Source: Actinostola sp. cb2023 (lineage: Eukaryota; Cnidaria; Anthozoa; Actiniaria; Actinostolidae). From it: a stretch of DNA of 64,000 bases. This document shows positions 39,601 through 50,640 of this stretch, one piece after another; positions within the stretch are counted from its first letter, which is position 1, and every line of letters begins with the position of its first letter. The position numbers and the translations under genes were made by a program. The stretch spans positions 168,501-232,500 of the forward strand of contig JAUJYZ010000757.1 of assembly GCA_033675265.1 (NCBI GenBank), given 5' to 3'. The notes under the pieces were generated by a model that saw only the letters and a list, made by a program, of their open reading frames with translations, was not told the origin of the DNA and ran no database searches.

Positions 39601-42600
39601 GAATATATTGTAGTTATTATAGCATAAGTATTTTATTGATATATTAGTAATTTTATATATATATTTGAAGTAGTTCTAGATTAATTTTTTATCAATTGTA
39701 ACCACACGCCCCTTGTGGAAATCAGCTTTTCAAATTATTGTTGACGGGGCAAGCGTGTATAAATAAAGTTATATTATTATTATTATTGGTTATAGGTCCT
39801 TCCGGATATAAGCCCCTCCGGTTATAAGCCCCTCCGGGTATAGGCCCCTCCGTTATAGGCGCTAGCGGCCCATCTATTCACTAACCAAAAATATAAAAGC
39901 CTTCCCGGATGCGAACGTTTCTAAAATGCGTTTTCGTTCCCAAAGTATTATTGTTGTTATTCTTAAAAAACAGTAAATGCAAACATATCTGGATACTTTT
40001 AACCAATCAAAGCTCTTTGTGGTATCCCTTGGACTTTGAACCCCACTATTTCGAATCCCCGCTATTTTCTGCCCCTTCATTAGATAGATAGATTGAGTGT
40101 TCGATATAGCGGGAGTCTTCTCTCGTTCACTTCCTGGTGGATAGCGCTATCGGGCGCAGAAATCATTATCCAGTGGATCAATTTATTGGATAACATGCAG
40201 CATTAAGTAAACGTATCCACTGGATAAGGATTCGCTAGTCTAAAGAAGTGGATCCATTTATTGGATAACATGCAGCATTAAGTAAACGTATCCACTGGAT
40301 AAGGATTCGCTATAGTCTAAAGAAGTGGATCCATTTATTGGATAACATGCAGCATTAAGTAAACGTATCCACTGGATAAGGATTCGCTATAGTCTAAAGA
40401 AGTGGATCAATTTATTGGATAACATGCAGCATTAAGTAAACGTATCCACTGGATAAGGATTCGCTATAGTCTAAAGAAGTGGATCCATTTATTGGATAAC
40501 ATGCAGCATTAAGTAAACGTATCCACTGGATAAGGATTCGCTAGTCTAAAGAAGTGGATCCATTTATTGGATAACATGTAGTAAACGTATCCACTGGATA
40601 AGGATTCGCTATAGTCTAAAGAAGTGGATCCATTTATTGGATAACATGCAGCATTAAGTAAACGTATCCATTGGATAAGGATTCGCTATAGTCTAAAGAA
40701 GTGGATCCATTTATTGGATAACATGTAGTAAACGTATCCACTGGATAAGGATTCGCTATTGTCTAAAGGATCCATTTCTTTAGCTGTTTTGCTATTATGG
40801 GCGTAGCCAGCATATTTTGAACATTAAGCATGCGGTCTTATGTGTCCCGGATGTTTCCTGTTGAAATATTGAATTAAAATAAATCTATACAGTCAATCCA
40901 TAAAAGGTTGTCCAGAATATATACACATATACACATATAACTATCACGTGACCGCATATACAGAATACATTAAAAAGGTTAAAAAGGTCTTAAAGTGTTG
41001 ATTTTATACTGAATAAAGTAGCCAAAAGCTGATTAGTAATAAGGGAACCTGGAGTTATGTATTCCGTATATACGGCCACGTGATAGTTATATGTGTATAT
41101 GTGTATATATTCTGGACAACCTTTTTTGGATTTATATATATACAGTCAATGTCATTAAGGTTGTCCACCTCGGAAAAGCACATTTGCACATTTGCACATT
41201 TACACATTTGCACGTTTACACTTTTACAAGCGCTGAAATACAACTCTTCACCTGAAATCTTCTGTATAAGGCCGCGGCATTCTTATGGCAGTATACTCAT
41301 GTCTGCTGAATCTATCGACTCTGAATCACCGTTTCACGTGCGCAAAACGAATATATACACGTGATGTTGCGAATGTGCAAATGTGTAAATGTGCTTTTCC
41401 GAGGTGGACAAACTTCATGACATTGACTGTATATAATGCATATATATATATATACCGGTATGTTATGTTTTAACAAACGTTTTTCGAATTTGCAACACAA
41501 AAAAAGAGAACGAATGGGGAAGCCTGTTTTAAGCCCGGGTTAAAGGCTGGCTACGTCACTGGCTATTATTACATGTTTGTTTAAATGGTTGGTTGTTTCC
41601 TTGTAGTCTAATAGTATTTGGTTGTTCCTGTGTTTGATTGTTTTTCAATTGAGTTTTTGATTTTATCAATAGAATAGTTTCATCGTTCATCCTTGAAGGC
41701 AAAGGCCTCCATCCATCTAATGACAGCGAGGAACCATTGTGGAGTATGGAACGCATGCAAGCATATCTCTGTCACGCCAAAACATTTCAACCAAAACTCA
41801 CTCAGGACAGTAACAGGTAAGCGAGTAAACATACTATGTACCTTTTCGTAGTTTCCCAGAATTCTTCAGGATTCCGCGCGCGCAAGCGAGGTCAGGGGAC
41901 AAAAATATTAAGAGGCATTTATGTAAACATTGCTGCAGTGAGCTCTGGTCAACCTTTGCTCGCTTCCAATACAAGATGATACCCGCAGGTTTGACTGACT
42001 ACAGAACCTGTGAGAATAAGCTCAGATCTTGGCTGTTACGTGTATTTTAGCTTTGATTGAGGGGACATTTTTAATATTTTTGTTCCCTGACCTCGCTTGC
42101 GCGCGCGTGAAAATGACCGGTTATTGAGTCCCTCTCAGTCCCTCTCGGCTTCGAACAGAAAGGGGATCCCAAGAACTAATTACGTGCGAAAAATACCTAC
42201 AAAAACTCTGATCATATTTCTACTTTTTCTCAAATCTGTCTCAAAGTGAGTAATAGAGAGAGAACAGCGTGTACATGACATCGTTTGAATTCCTGTGGCC
42301 TCCTAGTATATTATAGCGCGACCATCGCAAGCAGATCAGGTCGTTGAAGTGTCCACCCCGTTACTTCCGATTCCAGGAAAGGAAGCTTAACTAGCCCATT
42401 ATCCACTTCTCAATCAACGGAAATCCCTTTTTAGAATACTTGTCTTCGGGTTATCGCAAAATGTTTCCTTTCGAGTGACCTCGCTAAATTCCAGCCGATT
42501 TTGATGGATTTATTTTAGGGTATTGAGTCGTTACTACCACAGTCAAAGGCAAGCTGATTCACGAAGCGCTGCTAGGACGACAATTCGGCTTCTCGAGAGT

Positions 42601-43803
42601 CTTATTCGTCTCGCACAGGCGCATGCGCGTCTAATGTGCCGCCAGGAAGTGACGACACAAGATGCTATTGTCGCCGTGTCCTGTGTTGAGTGTTCCATGC
42701 AGAAGACCGCGTTGCTGGGAGCTACAAACGCACTGCACACTAAGTTTCCTGAGGATCCCGAGATGGAATTCAAAACACAGGCTGAGCTCATTTTAAAAAG
42801 GCTTAAACTAAGCGATTTATTTGAGAAAATGAACTCAGTGACGTCAGATATTGACGATGGCGGCGGTGCTGGGGAAAATGAGTCATGTGACACTCGTCAC
42901 GTGATTACCGAAAATGACTCAGATCAATCTCGCCAGGACGACACACGGGAAAGTGAAAGTGAATCACGTGACTGTCAGATTCAAAGCCCACGTGACAACA
43001 ACAATGTAGAGGTACAAAGCCCATTGGCTGAAACTGAAAGTGAGTCACGTGACATTCGAGTTGATCCATGTGACAGCGCTGAAGACATTCAAAGTCCCTT
43101 GACTCAAGCTTTCGACCTTGAACTCAACAGTCCAAAAACAGCCGAAGAATCGGAACTTATTCCAAAACGTCCTCAGTCAGAATCTTCAATTAAGAGAAGT
43201 GAAGAAGAAAGTTGCAAAATTAACAACGTCGTAAACAATTGTGAAAACGGTGAAACTCAGAGCAGCTGTTCAGGGCTTTCTAGTGCTTCGCGCTTGGCCC
43301 AGTTTGCCTTCAAGACTAAGTCCATTAACTCCGATGCAGATTTGACAATTGCAAACCAAAGCGTCCCCACAGTCGAGGGATTCCCTCAAACTGAACATGG
43401 TCACTCCGGGAAACCAAATAATGACCAGTATAAAAATAAAGATAATAACAACATTGAAAAGTACGAATCAAGAACAAATTCCTCGTCGTATAATAATAAG
43501 ATAATGGACCTCTTTCGAAAATCAACAAAGGAAGCTCAGGCGTGTAGTAGAAGTGCAACTCAACTCTCAAGCATAGCGGCTACAAGACAAACAACCAGAA
43601 CCACGCCAAAGCCTAACATCTTTAGTACAGATGATATTACTGAAGAGGAATTAGAGCTGGAATGGCCGAGTGATTTTCTCTCGAAAGTTTCAAAACGGAG
43701 CTCTTCACGGCCTGAAAACAGAACTAAACGAACATCTAGGGATGTTGAGTTATTGGAAGAAGAAACGGTAGAACCGAGTAAAAAGAAAAAGAAAGATGCT
43801 TAA
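33690..43803 (+). CDS. MCM9: MCM9 DNA helicase, 8 coding exons
   Basis: MCM9 partners MCM8 in a AAA+ helicase for homologous recombination and mismatch repair. Exons 33690-34095, 35114-35299, 35618-35811, 36596-36896, 38127-38339, 38742-38961, 41673-41816 and 42519-43803 give 982 aa in one frame. The MCM N-domain includes a zinc finger ([14 protein letters not shown] ... CPSSSDC) and [20 protein letters not shown]. The AAA+ core has Walker A GDPGTGKS (360-367, split by an intron after G363), Walker B CCIDEF (D422, E423), sensor ATNPKG and arginine finger SRFD (489-492). The winged-helix-like end [20 protein letters not shown] follows. The C-terminal tail of about 330 residues is acidic/Ser-rich with four QSP/NSP motifs, [11 protein letters not shown] and a basic end (KKKKKDA). 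Introns hold a LINE copy and many fold-backs. Confidence 0.96.
34186..34355. repeat. G-rich interspersed repeat in MCM9 intron 1
   Basis: Starts GGGGCATAGCCAGGATTTT, contains a G-run of about 33 (34211-34242) and ends CTGCCTACACCCCTG; the ends are roughly inverted. Confidence 0.6.
36263..36442. repeat. Repeat with long G and C runs in MCM9 intron 3
   Basis: CAGGGCCGTACATAACCC at the left and GCTGTGTACGGC at the right are inverted. Between are runs of about 18 G, then about 16 G followed by about 20 C (36390-36426), a perfect G/C palindrome prone to slippage. Confidence 0.65.
37073..37292. repeat. 19-bp minisatellite, each unit a dyad
   Basis: About 11.5 exact copies of GTACCGTGACGGTAACTCC. 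ACCGT-G-ACGGT inside each unit is self-complementary. 3 x 19 = 57, so all frames are open for 19 codons per cycle, explaining the long minus-strand frames. In MCM9 intron 4. Confidence 0.97.
37476..37724. mobile_element. Fold-back/MITE, about 77-bp arms, in MCM9 intron 4
   Basis: AATACTCCAGTTTCGAGTTG ... GCTCAGGCTTAGCCTCAAT is inverted at the other end (ATTGAGACTAAGCCTGAGC ...). The centre is about 95 bp. No frame. Confidence 0.85.
37986..38071. mobile_element. Small fold-back near MCM9 exon 5
   Basis: GCAAAATATC and TTTGTCAGTGGCGAGC are inverted around TTCGGCATCGGC; it ends 55 bp before the exon 5 acceptor. Confidence 0.75.
38593..38675 (+). repeat. Interspersed repeat tail: (ATA)n TTTATATAGCGC...AGCGCTTTACAAT
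   Basis: An ATA microsatellite followed by TTATTTATATAGCGCTATTT, a short gap and AATAGCGCTTTACAAT. Related copies lie at 54270-54345 (inverted) and 58780-58865. Looks like a SINE/LINE tail family. Confidence 0.65.
39104..39786 (+). mobile_element. 5'-truncated LINE (CR1/L2-like) 3' end
   Basis: An open frame to the TAG at 39601 reads as the C-terminal end of a non-LTR reverse transcriptase: [77 protein letters not shown] 3' UTR and a (TTA)n tail follow to 39786, as in tailed LINEs. It is inserted in MCM9 intron 6 inside a GGTTATAAGCCCCTCC array. The catalytic RT core and endonuclease are missing. Confidence 0.88.
40138..40775. repeat. 77-bp tandem repeat of ATAGCGCTATCC-family sequence
   Basis: About eight copies containing GTGGATCCATTTATTGGATA, ACATGCAGCATTAAGTAAAC and GTATCCACTGGATAAGGATT; two copies lack the same 10 bp (CAGCATTAAG region). 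It starts with GGATAGCGCTATC, shared with other loci in the window. In MCM9 intron 6. Confidence 0.92.
40888..41140. mobile_element. Fold-back element 1 (TACAGTCAATCCAT ...) in MCM9 intron 6
   Basis: Arms of about 60 bp: CCATAAAAGGTTGTCCAGAA, then TATACACATATACAC and CTATCACGTG, inverted around 40995. The right end breaks off where element 2 starts. Confidence 0.8.
41141..41432. mobile_element. Fold-back element 2 (TACAGTCAATGTCAT ...) in MCM9 intron 6
   Basis: Arms TACAGTCAATGTCATTAAGG + TTGTCCACCTCGGAAAAGCA + CATTTGCACATTT are inverted at the right end. Ends TACAGTCAA suggest a Tc1/mariner-type MITE with a TA target. It shares its first about 30 bp with element 1. Confidence 0.8.
41875..42107. 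mobile_element. Fold-back element in MCM9 intron 7
   Basis: CGCGCGCGCAAGCGAGGTCA, then GGGGACAAAAATATTAA, inverted at the right arm (CCTGACCTCGCTTGCGCGCG). Confidence 0.85.
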
Positions 43804-45273
43804 CATTGTTCAGTTCATGAACAGTTGATGAAGACTTTATGATGATGAAGACTTTATTTAAAGAGGGTAAACACATTGGGAAGACTGGTATGGTTTTCCA
43901 CTTAGATCCAATTCACATGCGCTCAGTACTGTCGCGAGCAAGCAATCAATTCAACCTTTATTTCAGATCTGGATTTTCCCAAACTCAGCCCAACCTCTGA
44001 AACCCAGGGGCTACTCGGCTAAGTGGGTCTGGGGGAGTCTGGGTTTCCGCAGATGGATGTGTTCCCTTACGATGCGCAAAAGCAACGCTAAGACGATTGT
44101 GGATCCATATATAAGACAGATAAAGTCACATCATGCCGCAGAAGTTTGTAAAATCGTAGACCCGTTATAATGAATGCCAGAAAGGTTTCCTTTTTACAAC
44201 ATGATATTCGCGACACTTTAATTTCGCGAATTTCAAAAATTGAAAATTTGATGACGCGACTAAAAAAGTGCCGCGCAAATTTGTATGCGCGAAAATTGAG
44301 TTACCAGGAAATGACAAAGTACATGCGAAAATAGCGTGACACGACAATATTTTTTTGGACACGGCACTCCTAACTTTAGACGCGTGCCTTACTTTTCTAG
44401 CACGGCACTCGTAAATTGTGCCGTGTAAGTAAAGCACGCGTACCTAATGTTAGGAGTGCCGTGCCTAAAGGATATTGTCGTGTAAATGGGGCTTGTAGTC
44501 TTTTAATATTTCCCGCAAAATCGCGAAGTTCAAGTGTCGCGAAAATTCCATGTAATAAGGTATTCATCTCTTTTTCAAAGTTAGATTTGTTTTTAATAGA
44601 AAATATGAACACCAAAGTCAAATATAAGACTCTTTATTTAGTTTTAAAACTTAAAATAATGCAGGATTCAGTAATAGAACATCACATTTACGAAGATAAC
44701 TTCCCTTCTACGTAGTTTTTATCGCTTACAATTAAATAAAGGCCAAGTGAGTTACAATCAAAGTTTGCATATCAGTTTTACTGACAAAATAGAAACTAGT
44801 TGTGCTCAGTTCAATAAATACAACACAAGATGCACTAAGAATTTTGAGCAATGGCACAAACAATCACTCCATTGACTAATTACTCAGTTTTTCCCACTAA
44901 ATGGATATTTTATGGTGATTGGGAAAAGTTTAAATTGTGAACAACAAATTCACCAATGGAATGCGACTGCGCGCAATGCTAATATTAGGAATATCGTTTA
45001 AATTAGATGCAGGAGACCATATTTTTATTCTCATGAGAAACCATTGTGAAGTATAAAGCTGGTAGGCAAAATACATTTGAACCTATCCCACATTGCTTCT
45101 TCAGTGATAGGAAGAAGCTTACTGAATATGTATGCCGCGTGCAGCTGCACTTTACGCCTGCGCTTTGATCATTTCGAACAATGCCACAAGGCTAAACTTC
45201 TCGTTTCTAAAAATAAAAGCATGATCACAAATCCTGTGTCCCTGTGTTTATTTGTGTGCCCATTCTGAATATT
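43804..45273. other. Intergenic between convergent MCM9 and cystine-knot gene
   Basis: Contains the fold-back 44194-44555 and AAATAAA near 44735. On the minus strand AATAAA at 45247-45252 is close to the next stop. No gene seen. Confidence 0.5.
44194..44555. mobile_element. Nested fold-back element with CACGGCACTCCTAAC core
   Basis: Inner arms ACGACAATAT...CACGGCACTCCTAAC pair across 44340-44482. Outer arms TTACAACATGATATTCGCGA and CACT match the inverted right end less well. The core contains GTGCCGTG words. Confidence 0.75.
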
Positions 45274-47459
45274 CTATACAGGCATCATACATTCACAGCC
45301 TATAGGGATATCCTTTTCAAAAGAGTGCCAACTGGAGCACGGCGAGCCTTTAGGCTTGCGTAGAAATCTTTTACGTTCGTACTGAGTTACACAGTCCATT
45401 ACTTTCAGACATGCTCGTTTTTTGATGGCGTTGACTCCTTGGCATCGTTTAGCTGTTACATACTTTGGATGAAAGTCGTAAGCTTGTTGGTTTAGATATT
45501 GGGATGTTTGCCATACTTTAACCTTAACTGTACATGGATTATAGTGAGTACCGGCGTCTTGAGAGGGACTCCATATTTTTGATTTTCGGTCTGACACTCT
45601 AAAAAAAACAATTTACACCATGTTTTAGATGCTAGAGAATATTTATATTTACTGGAAAAAGAAGAGGAAAAATAGTACATAAAACAAACGCGAACATTAC
45701 GCTTTGTACAAGGCATGCTGAACAGAAAGGACTGCGTACAAACTACAAACTACACAGAACAAGAGCCAAATACGGCTCGTTTTTACACATCAGCTCTCGA
45801 CAGACTATTACAGCAGATTCAGGTTGAGCGTTTAACGGCGACGTTTGTCGCGATCGTTGTGACAGTTTAAATGTTACGTTGTCAAGTGAAATGCCAGACG
45901 TTTCTAGGTGGCGGGGACGATGTTTGTCTCAGAAAACACTGTTGAACTAAAGCCAAAATTATTACACAAAGTGTGTTTTTCCGGCTGTAAATACAATATT
46001 AGTATGTTAAAGTATAATAATTTCATGATTATCGAAAAACATTCACTGAAAGGTTGTTTTGCATAAAATCTATTCAAAGCTAATTAGCCGAAAGATGTTT
46101 ATCTCTTGAGAAAAACTAAACAACACAATCTTGTCAATGATACCGACTCTGAAATCGGACGACAAGGTCTTTCCAGGACAATACGATCTTCCTTTGCTAT
46201 TTAGTCTCCACATTTGAAACAAATAACTTTACACCTTCAACGGTTTTTTCTGAGACAAACATCGTCCCCGCCTCCAAGAAACGTCTGGCATTTCACTTGA
46301 CAACGTAACATTCAAACTGTCACAACGATCGCGACAAACGTCGCCGTTAAACGCTCAACCTGAATCTGCTGTATGGCAATCGTGACAATCAAATTAAAGA
46401 CTGTCAGGATAGTTTCGCTGCCGGATACGCATTTACAACAATATTCATTTTGATAATGTGTTTCTCAGAGTGTGTGGATCTTAAAGAAGATGTTATGAGT
46501 GAAAAGTGATGAAAAGAACGGTGTCGTGCTGTTTTGTGGTAATGTGATAACAAACACTTTCGTTCGTTGTTATTCAGGCCTGAGGAGGGGGCCATTTGAG
46601 TACCGTGATAAACTAGCCGAGTGAATGACGCATAGCTACCAGTTATCACTATGATTCCACAGGAAGCCCGAAGGCATCTCTTGAGATTGTGCGAAGAGGT
46701 CGTTTGTTTGAACGCAAAGTCAGTTTGCGTGGAAAAAAGTGTTGTGAAATAGCCACCCACAGATCCCGTGACACTCTGTCCATGCTAATATAATTCGTAC
46801 GGTTTCATCAACTCCGTACAATGTAATCATTTCTATTCAGTACTTTAATAGCGACACTATGGATAATTGCTTTGAGGGGGGCGCTTTAATGAATTATGTA
46901 ATGACTCATTGTTAGATTCTGTGTACTGAATCACCAAACTCCCAACTTCACGACGAAGCTAAGTTAATGTTCAAACAACCAATTTTTCATCAATTGTCAA
47001 TGACTTAGTTTAACAAAACATTGTCCATTGATTTAGTTTTTTAATTTCACATTCAAACATTTAAATAAGCTCATGGCCACAGCTGATCTAAAAACCGCTG
47101 AGAAAAGCGCCGAATATTCAAACAATGATATATGTAAGGACACACCGGACTTTTCAGTGAAAAACTTCCAGAAACGTGAAAGTCGTCAGAAAAGTGTCAG
47201 AAAAATATCACGATGTGATGGGCGTTTTTACTGCCGTCTTAACAGAAGTAAAAGTATTATAAAGTTTGGAATATGACTAACTTTTTTTCAAACTCTCTTA
47301 CCTTTCATGATTGTAGTCCATACTGTCTTGCCATTCATCGTTAGCGATTTTCAACAATTCATCCAGCAAAAATTCGTCCCCGGTATCCGTGACACTTGAT
47401 CGTAGATCACCTGCCTGTGCGCTGCAAGCGACACAGAAAAGCAACGCCAGCCAAAACAT
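45274..47459 (-). CDS. Secreted Spaetzle/neurotrophin-like cystine-knot protein, 2 exons
   Basis: Exon 47459-47302 encodes a signal peptide (MFWLALLFCVACSAQA) and acidic pro-region; exon 45598-45274 encodes the cysteine-rich domain. The donor GTAAGA and a T-rich acceptor join in phase to give 160 aa. Cysteines fall at 75, 105, 116, 122, 140, 154 and 156. The RCQG, the DCVTQYERKRFL block and the ending WHSFEKDIPIGCEC follow the pattern of Spaetzle (C.QQY..KRL ... F..P.GC.C) and neurotrophins (C.G ... W.FI.I...C.C). Basic sites near 57-60 could allow processing. Known relatives are Toll or Trk-type receptor ligands; no receptor can be inferred here. The alternative is an IL-17-like cystine knot, which also ends CxC. 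The only intron holds a mariner-type MITE. Confidence 0.68.
45811..46371. mobile_element. MITE with 137-bp TIRs and TA duplication
   Basis: Left 45811-45947 and right 46235-46371 are near-identical inverted copies starting CAGCAGATTCAGGTTGAGCG, flanked by TA on both sides. This fits a Tc1/mariner-type non-autonomous element. It lies in the intron of the cystine-knot gene. Confidence 0.88.
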
Positions 47460-48285
47460 CTATGAACGAAGTGGAAAAAAAGTGAATTTTAAACTTAAAA
47501 CACCAAACGTTAACATAAACTGCTTGAAGTGTGTTCCGTATACGCCGTCGTTAATCATGCAACGATGTTGTTTTCCTACTACTTTTCAATATTTTTGAAG
47601 TCTTGCCAGTGTAAGAAGGAAGAAGTATTTTCAGAGCCGGGAATGTTTTACAACTTCCCATGTAAACTTATAGTCGCCTAGTTTGGAGTGTTCGTTAATC
47701 GCTACCAGAGCTGTTAGTATAAGTTTGTACTTCAGTAGATGAATCAATAATTGCCGAATGCTCAAGTACGAGTTGTTCTTCAAACTGTCAAAGACGCTTT
47801 GCAATGATTCATCTTCGGACGAGTTCAACGTGACCCAAAGCTGTCTTATGGATTACTACTTGTTGTTCTTGTTTCCAAAGTGAGAGAGCGTCGTTTATAG
47901 AACGAGGATTTTTGCGCCGTCTTAATATTTTAAATTACTTGACCTCCAAAGCTTATCTCCTCGGATCTCATTTCGAACTGTTTTGACTTACACAATACAC
48001 TTCTAAGTTGTTGAGAGTAATATAAATGAATTGAATCTGCAAAGAATCGACAATCGACACTCAGTACCTCTTAAAAGTTGAGCGCAAAATGGCACGTGTG
48101 AAGCGAGATTGACAGATTGATACCGTGGATGTTTTGACGAAAGATGTAGCCAAAAGTCGAGTATTAAGACCGTTATTGAAGCGATGAATTGTCTGATAAC
48201 TGTTACACTCAACGCCAAGTGAGTCGAAGCGTGTCTCCAGTCTGTTCAGTTCTATCAGTATTACCGCATTGTCTATATACCCACC

Positions 48286-48501
48286 GTGAAATCCACCGAC
48301 TCACTTCAACCTAGCTTGAATGTTTTTTCCTATGGTCTTGAAAACGCACACGGTGAGTCAGCCTACGACCTTTTGTTCGAGGTTCGCCAAGAATTAAACA
48401 AGGACCACGATATCTACCCCCCGGCCGGCGAAGTTTTCTACTTTGTCTATTTCTTTATGATGGTCAAACCCTCGGAACTTGTCAACATTGCGGGTAACTA
48501 G
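48286..48501 (+). other. Unassigned open stretch, possible exon
   Basis: 71 codons with no ATG start (GTG), encoding NVFSYGLENAHGESAYDLLF, then EVRQELNKDHDIYPPAGEVF and a hydrophobic segment. A GTAACT donor-like site occurs just before the stop. Composition is plausible for protein, but I recognise no family and see no partner exon. Confidence 0.2.
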
Positions 48502-49945
48502 CAAAACATACTAAGGCAACGCCCTTGGAAAATGCTTAGAATGTCATAAACAACCGAACGAAGACAGCTCCAAGAATTCTAAACACGAACGCAATATCCC
48601 ATGTGCAGTGTTTATATTGAGAGAAGGAATGTAGATTACTGTGATGATATTCTTGACGTTAAATAAGACTTGAGTACATCGAGGAATATCGAATTTTGGT
48701 TCCCTTTTTGTCCGCCAATCAGACTGTTTGCTCATAATTGCGATTGTCCGCGATGTTATGTGAAGTATAGATATTGTGTAGGTGTACTCGTATGTTTACA
48801 AAGCAATTCGGCCCATTCACATCAACTTAGCGTCAATACTGAAAAATGTGCTCACCAAATCGGACCAATTTAGGACAAAACTGACCTCGACCCAATTGCA
48901 AAGGGCTTCTTGGATTGACTCTTGGCTAGGTTTCTGTGACAATTGATGATGGATTGCTTTCAATGTTTTTTACCAATTAGAAACTGCCTGAATTTCGATC
49001 AAACGGTTCGGCCATGCCGGTAACAAAGGTTATTTATGACCTATATTTGAAACACAATGTTTATCAAGACCTGACTGCAAGTCATGGAGTGAATCATCAT
49101 GATACACTGAACTGAGCTGTAGTTTTTAATTATTTTTCAAATTAGTCCCAACGCAAACTTTAGATTAAACTAGATTAAATGGACTTATATAAGATTGACT
49201 GCACTGGTCATGCAAGCTGCTTGATGTTAGAAAGGAAATCACAAATCTACCTAAAAGACATGAAATATCCTTAACTATCTTAAAATATCGATGACTGAGA
49301 CAAGGATGTTGGTGTGGGCGGATGCGGCTCCATTGGAGTCCCCAGTTACGTCCGACCTTGAAAAATACGGTAGTTAACTTTCGGCGCCCTCTCTCCAAAC
49401 AAAAACATTATACCACAATGAGTCTCCACAAAACACAAATTGACTACACGGCTTTTTGAAGTTAAAGTTTTACACTTTTTGCTAAGGTAAAGCCGGTTTC
49501 GTCTACAATTTCTTTCAATGTACTTATATACTTGCAGTAGTGTAGCTGCAGCACATACATTATCGTGTGCAATTAAGTGAAAGTTATTTTAAGCATTGCT
49601 AAAAGAAGACGAATCCATCTATCTGCGCTTAGCCATTACAATGATATAGATTAACCTTCTGGATTGCTATAAACACTTGTATTGTCATATTAGACGTGAT
49701 AACACTGAGCTCATTTAAAATACACTACATTCGAACAAATACTAACCAGAAACCACGCGCAAACTGTGCGATGATTTCAGTCCACGAACTCGTAACGAAA
49801 ATGTGTTTAAAAATAAAAAATATCACTAGACAACGAGCCGACATCTGTTCCTCGTTTTACTAATCTGGTATAGATAGACTGTTGACGAATATCAGTCGTT
49901 CAAACGTAATTAATATCATATCGAAATATTGCGTAAACACTGCTT

Positions 49946-50308
49946 ATGCGACAGGAATTCTGGTTATCAAAATTCCTGAGCAGAAAAACAACGAACGTTT
50001 CTCAACTCCACGTGTCGACGTTAAATGACCTCGGTGGAATTCTGAGCGAGCTTAAACTCATCCTTATGCTTTCTGAATCCTTCCGCGGTATAGTAAACAA
50101 AATGCCAATGCAAAATACCTTGGAAGTCCAAGTTTGGCATGTTGCGAAATGGTTGGTTGCCATTGGTAATTACGTAATCGAATGTAACGATCATGACACA
50201 TACACGCCGGTACCTATTATTGTACTCCCACGATTAAAGATTCTTCCGGACACTTATGAGTTAAATGAACAGCCATTTATTTGGAGGGTGGATGGGTCTT
50301 CTCGATAA
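49946..50308 (+). other. Unassigned 120-codon open frame
   Basis: The frame encodes a mixed, non-repetitive sequence (STLNDLGGILSELKLILMLS, VWHVAKWLVAIGNYVIEC, YTPVPIIVLPRLKILPDTYE). It has no signal peptide, no known motif and no clear neighbours. It could be an exon, an orphan gene or chance. Confidence 0.25.
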
Positions 50309-50567
50309 AATATTCGTATTGGTTGCACTTGATATGAAAAAGTGATCTATAAAACAATGTCCCGAAGTAAACTTTCGCCGACTGGGTTGTGAGTTTAACT
50401 AAAGCACTGTAAAAACAAACACTGTGTAGAAACGATATGTATACTATTGCAGTTAACTAGGAAACTGAAAACTGGATTGAAGAAACATTGTTTTCTCAAG
50501 AAGTTCCGGATTTCAATTCTGTTATCTCCTGAGATGCACGACCTGCTCCTATCCTAGTCTGGTCTTG

Positions 50568-50640
50568 TAGCTCAGCTAGTAGAGCATCGAATCGCATCAG
50601 GGATCAGAGATTTGTTCATGTTCTCCTTTCCATTCTATCT
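50568..50640 (+). repeat. tRNA-like stretch, possible SINE head or tRNA relic
   Basis: GTCTTGTAGCTCAGCTAGTA matches a pol III A box (TRGCNNAGY). A B box is only weakly matched (AGATTTGTTCATGTTC) and no cloverleaf closes. Confidence 0.35.

Noticed and set aside
45274..45598. IL-17 family assignment for the cystine-rich exon
   Set aside because: The closing CxC fits, but the CxQY..KR.L and W.F..I spacing fits Spaetzle/neurotrophin better; kept only as an alternative.
50568..50640. Functional tRNA gene
   Set aside because: A-box present but no convincing B box or acceptor stem; kept as a possible relic.
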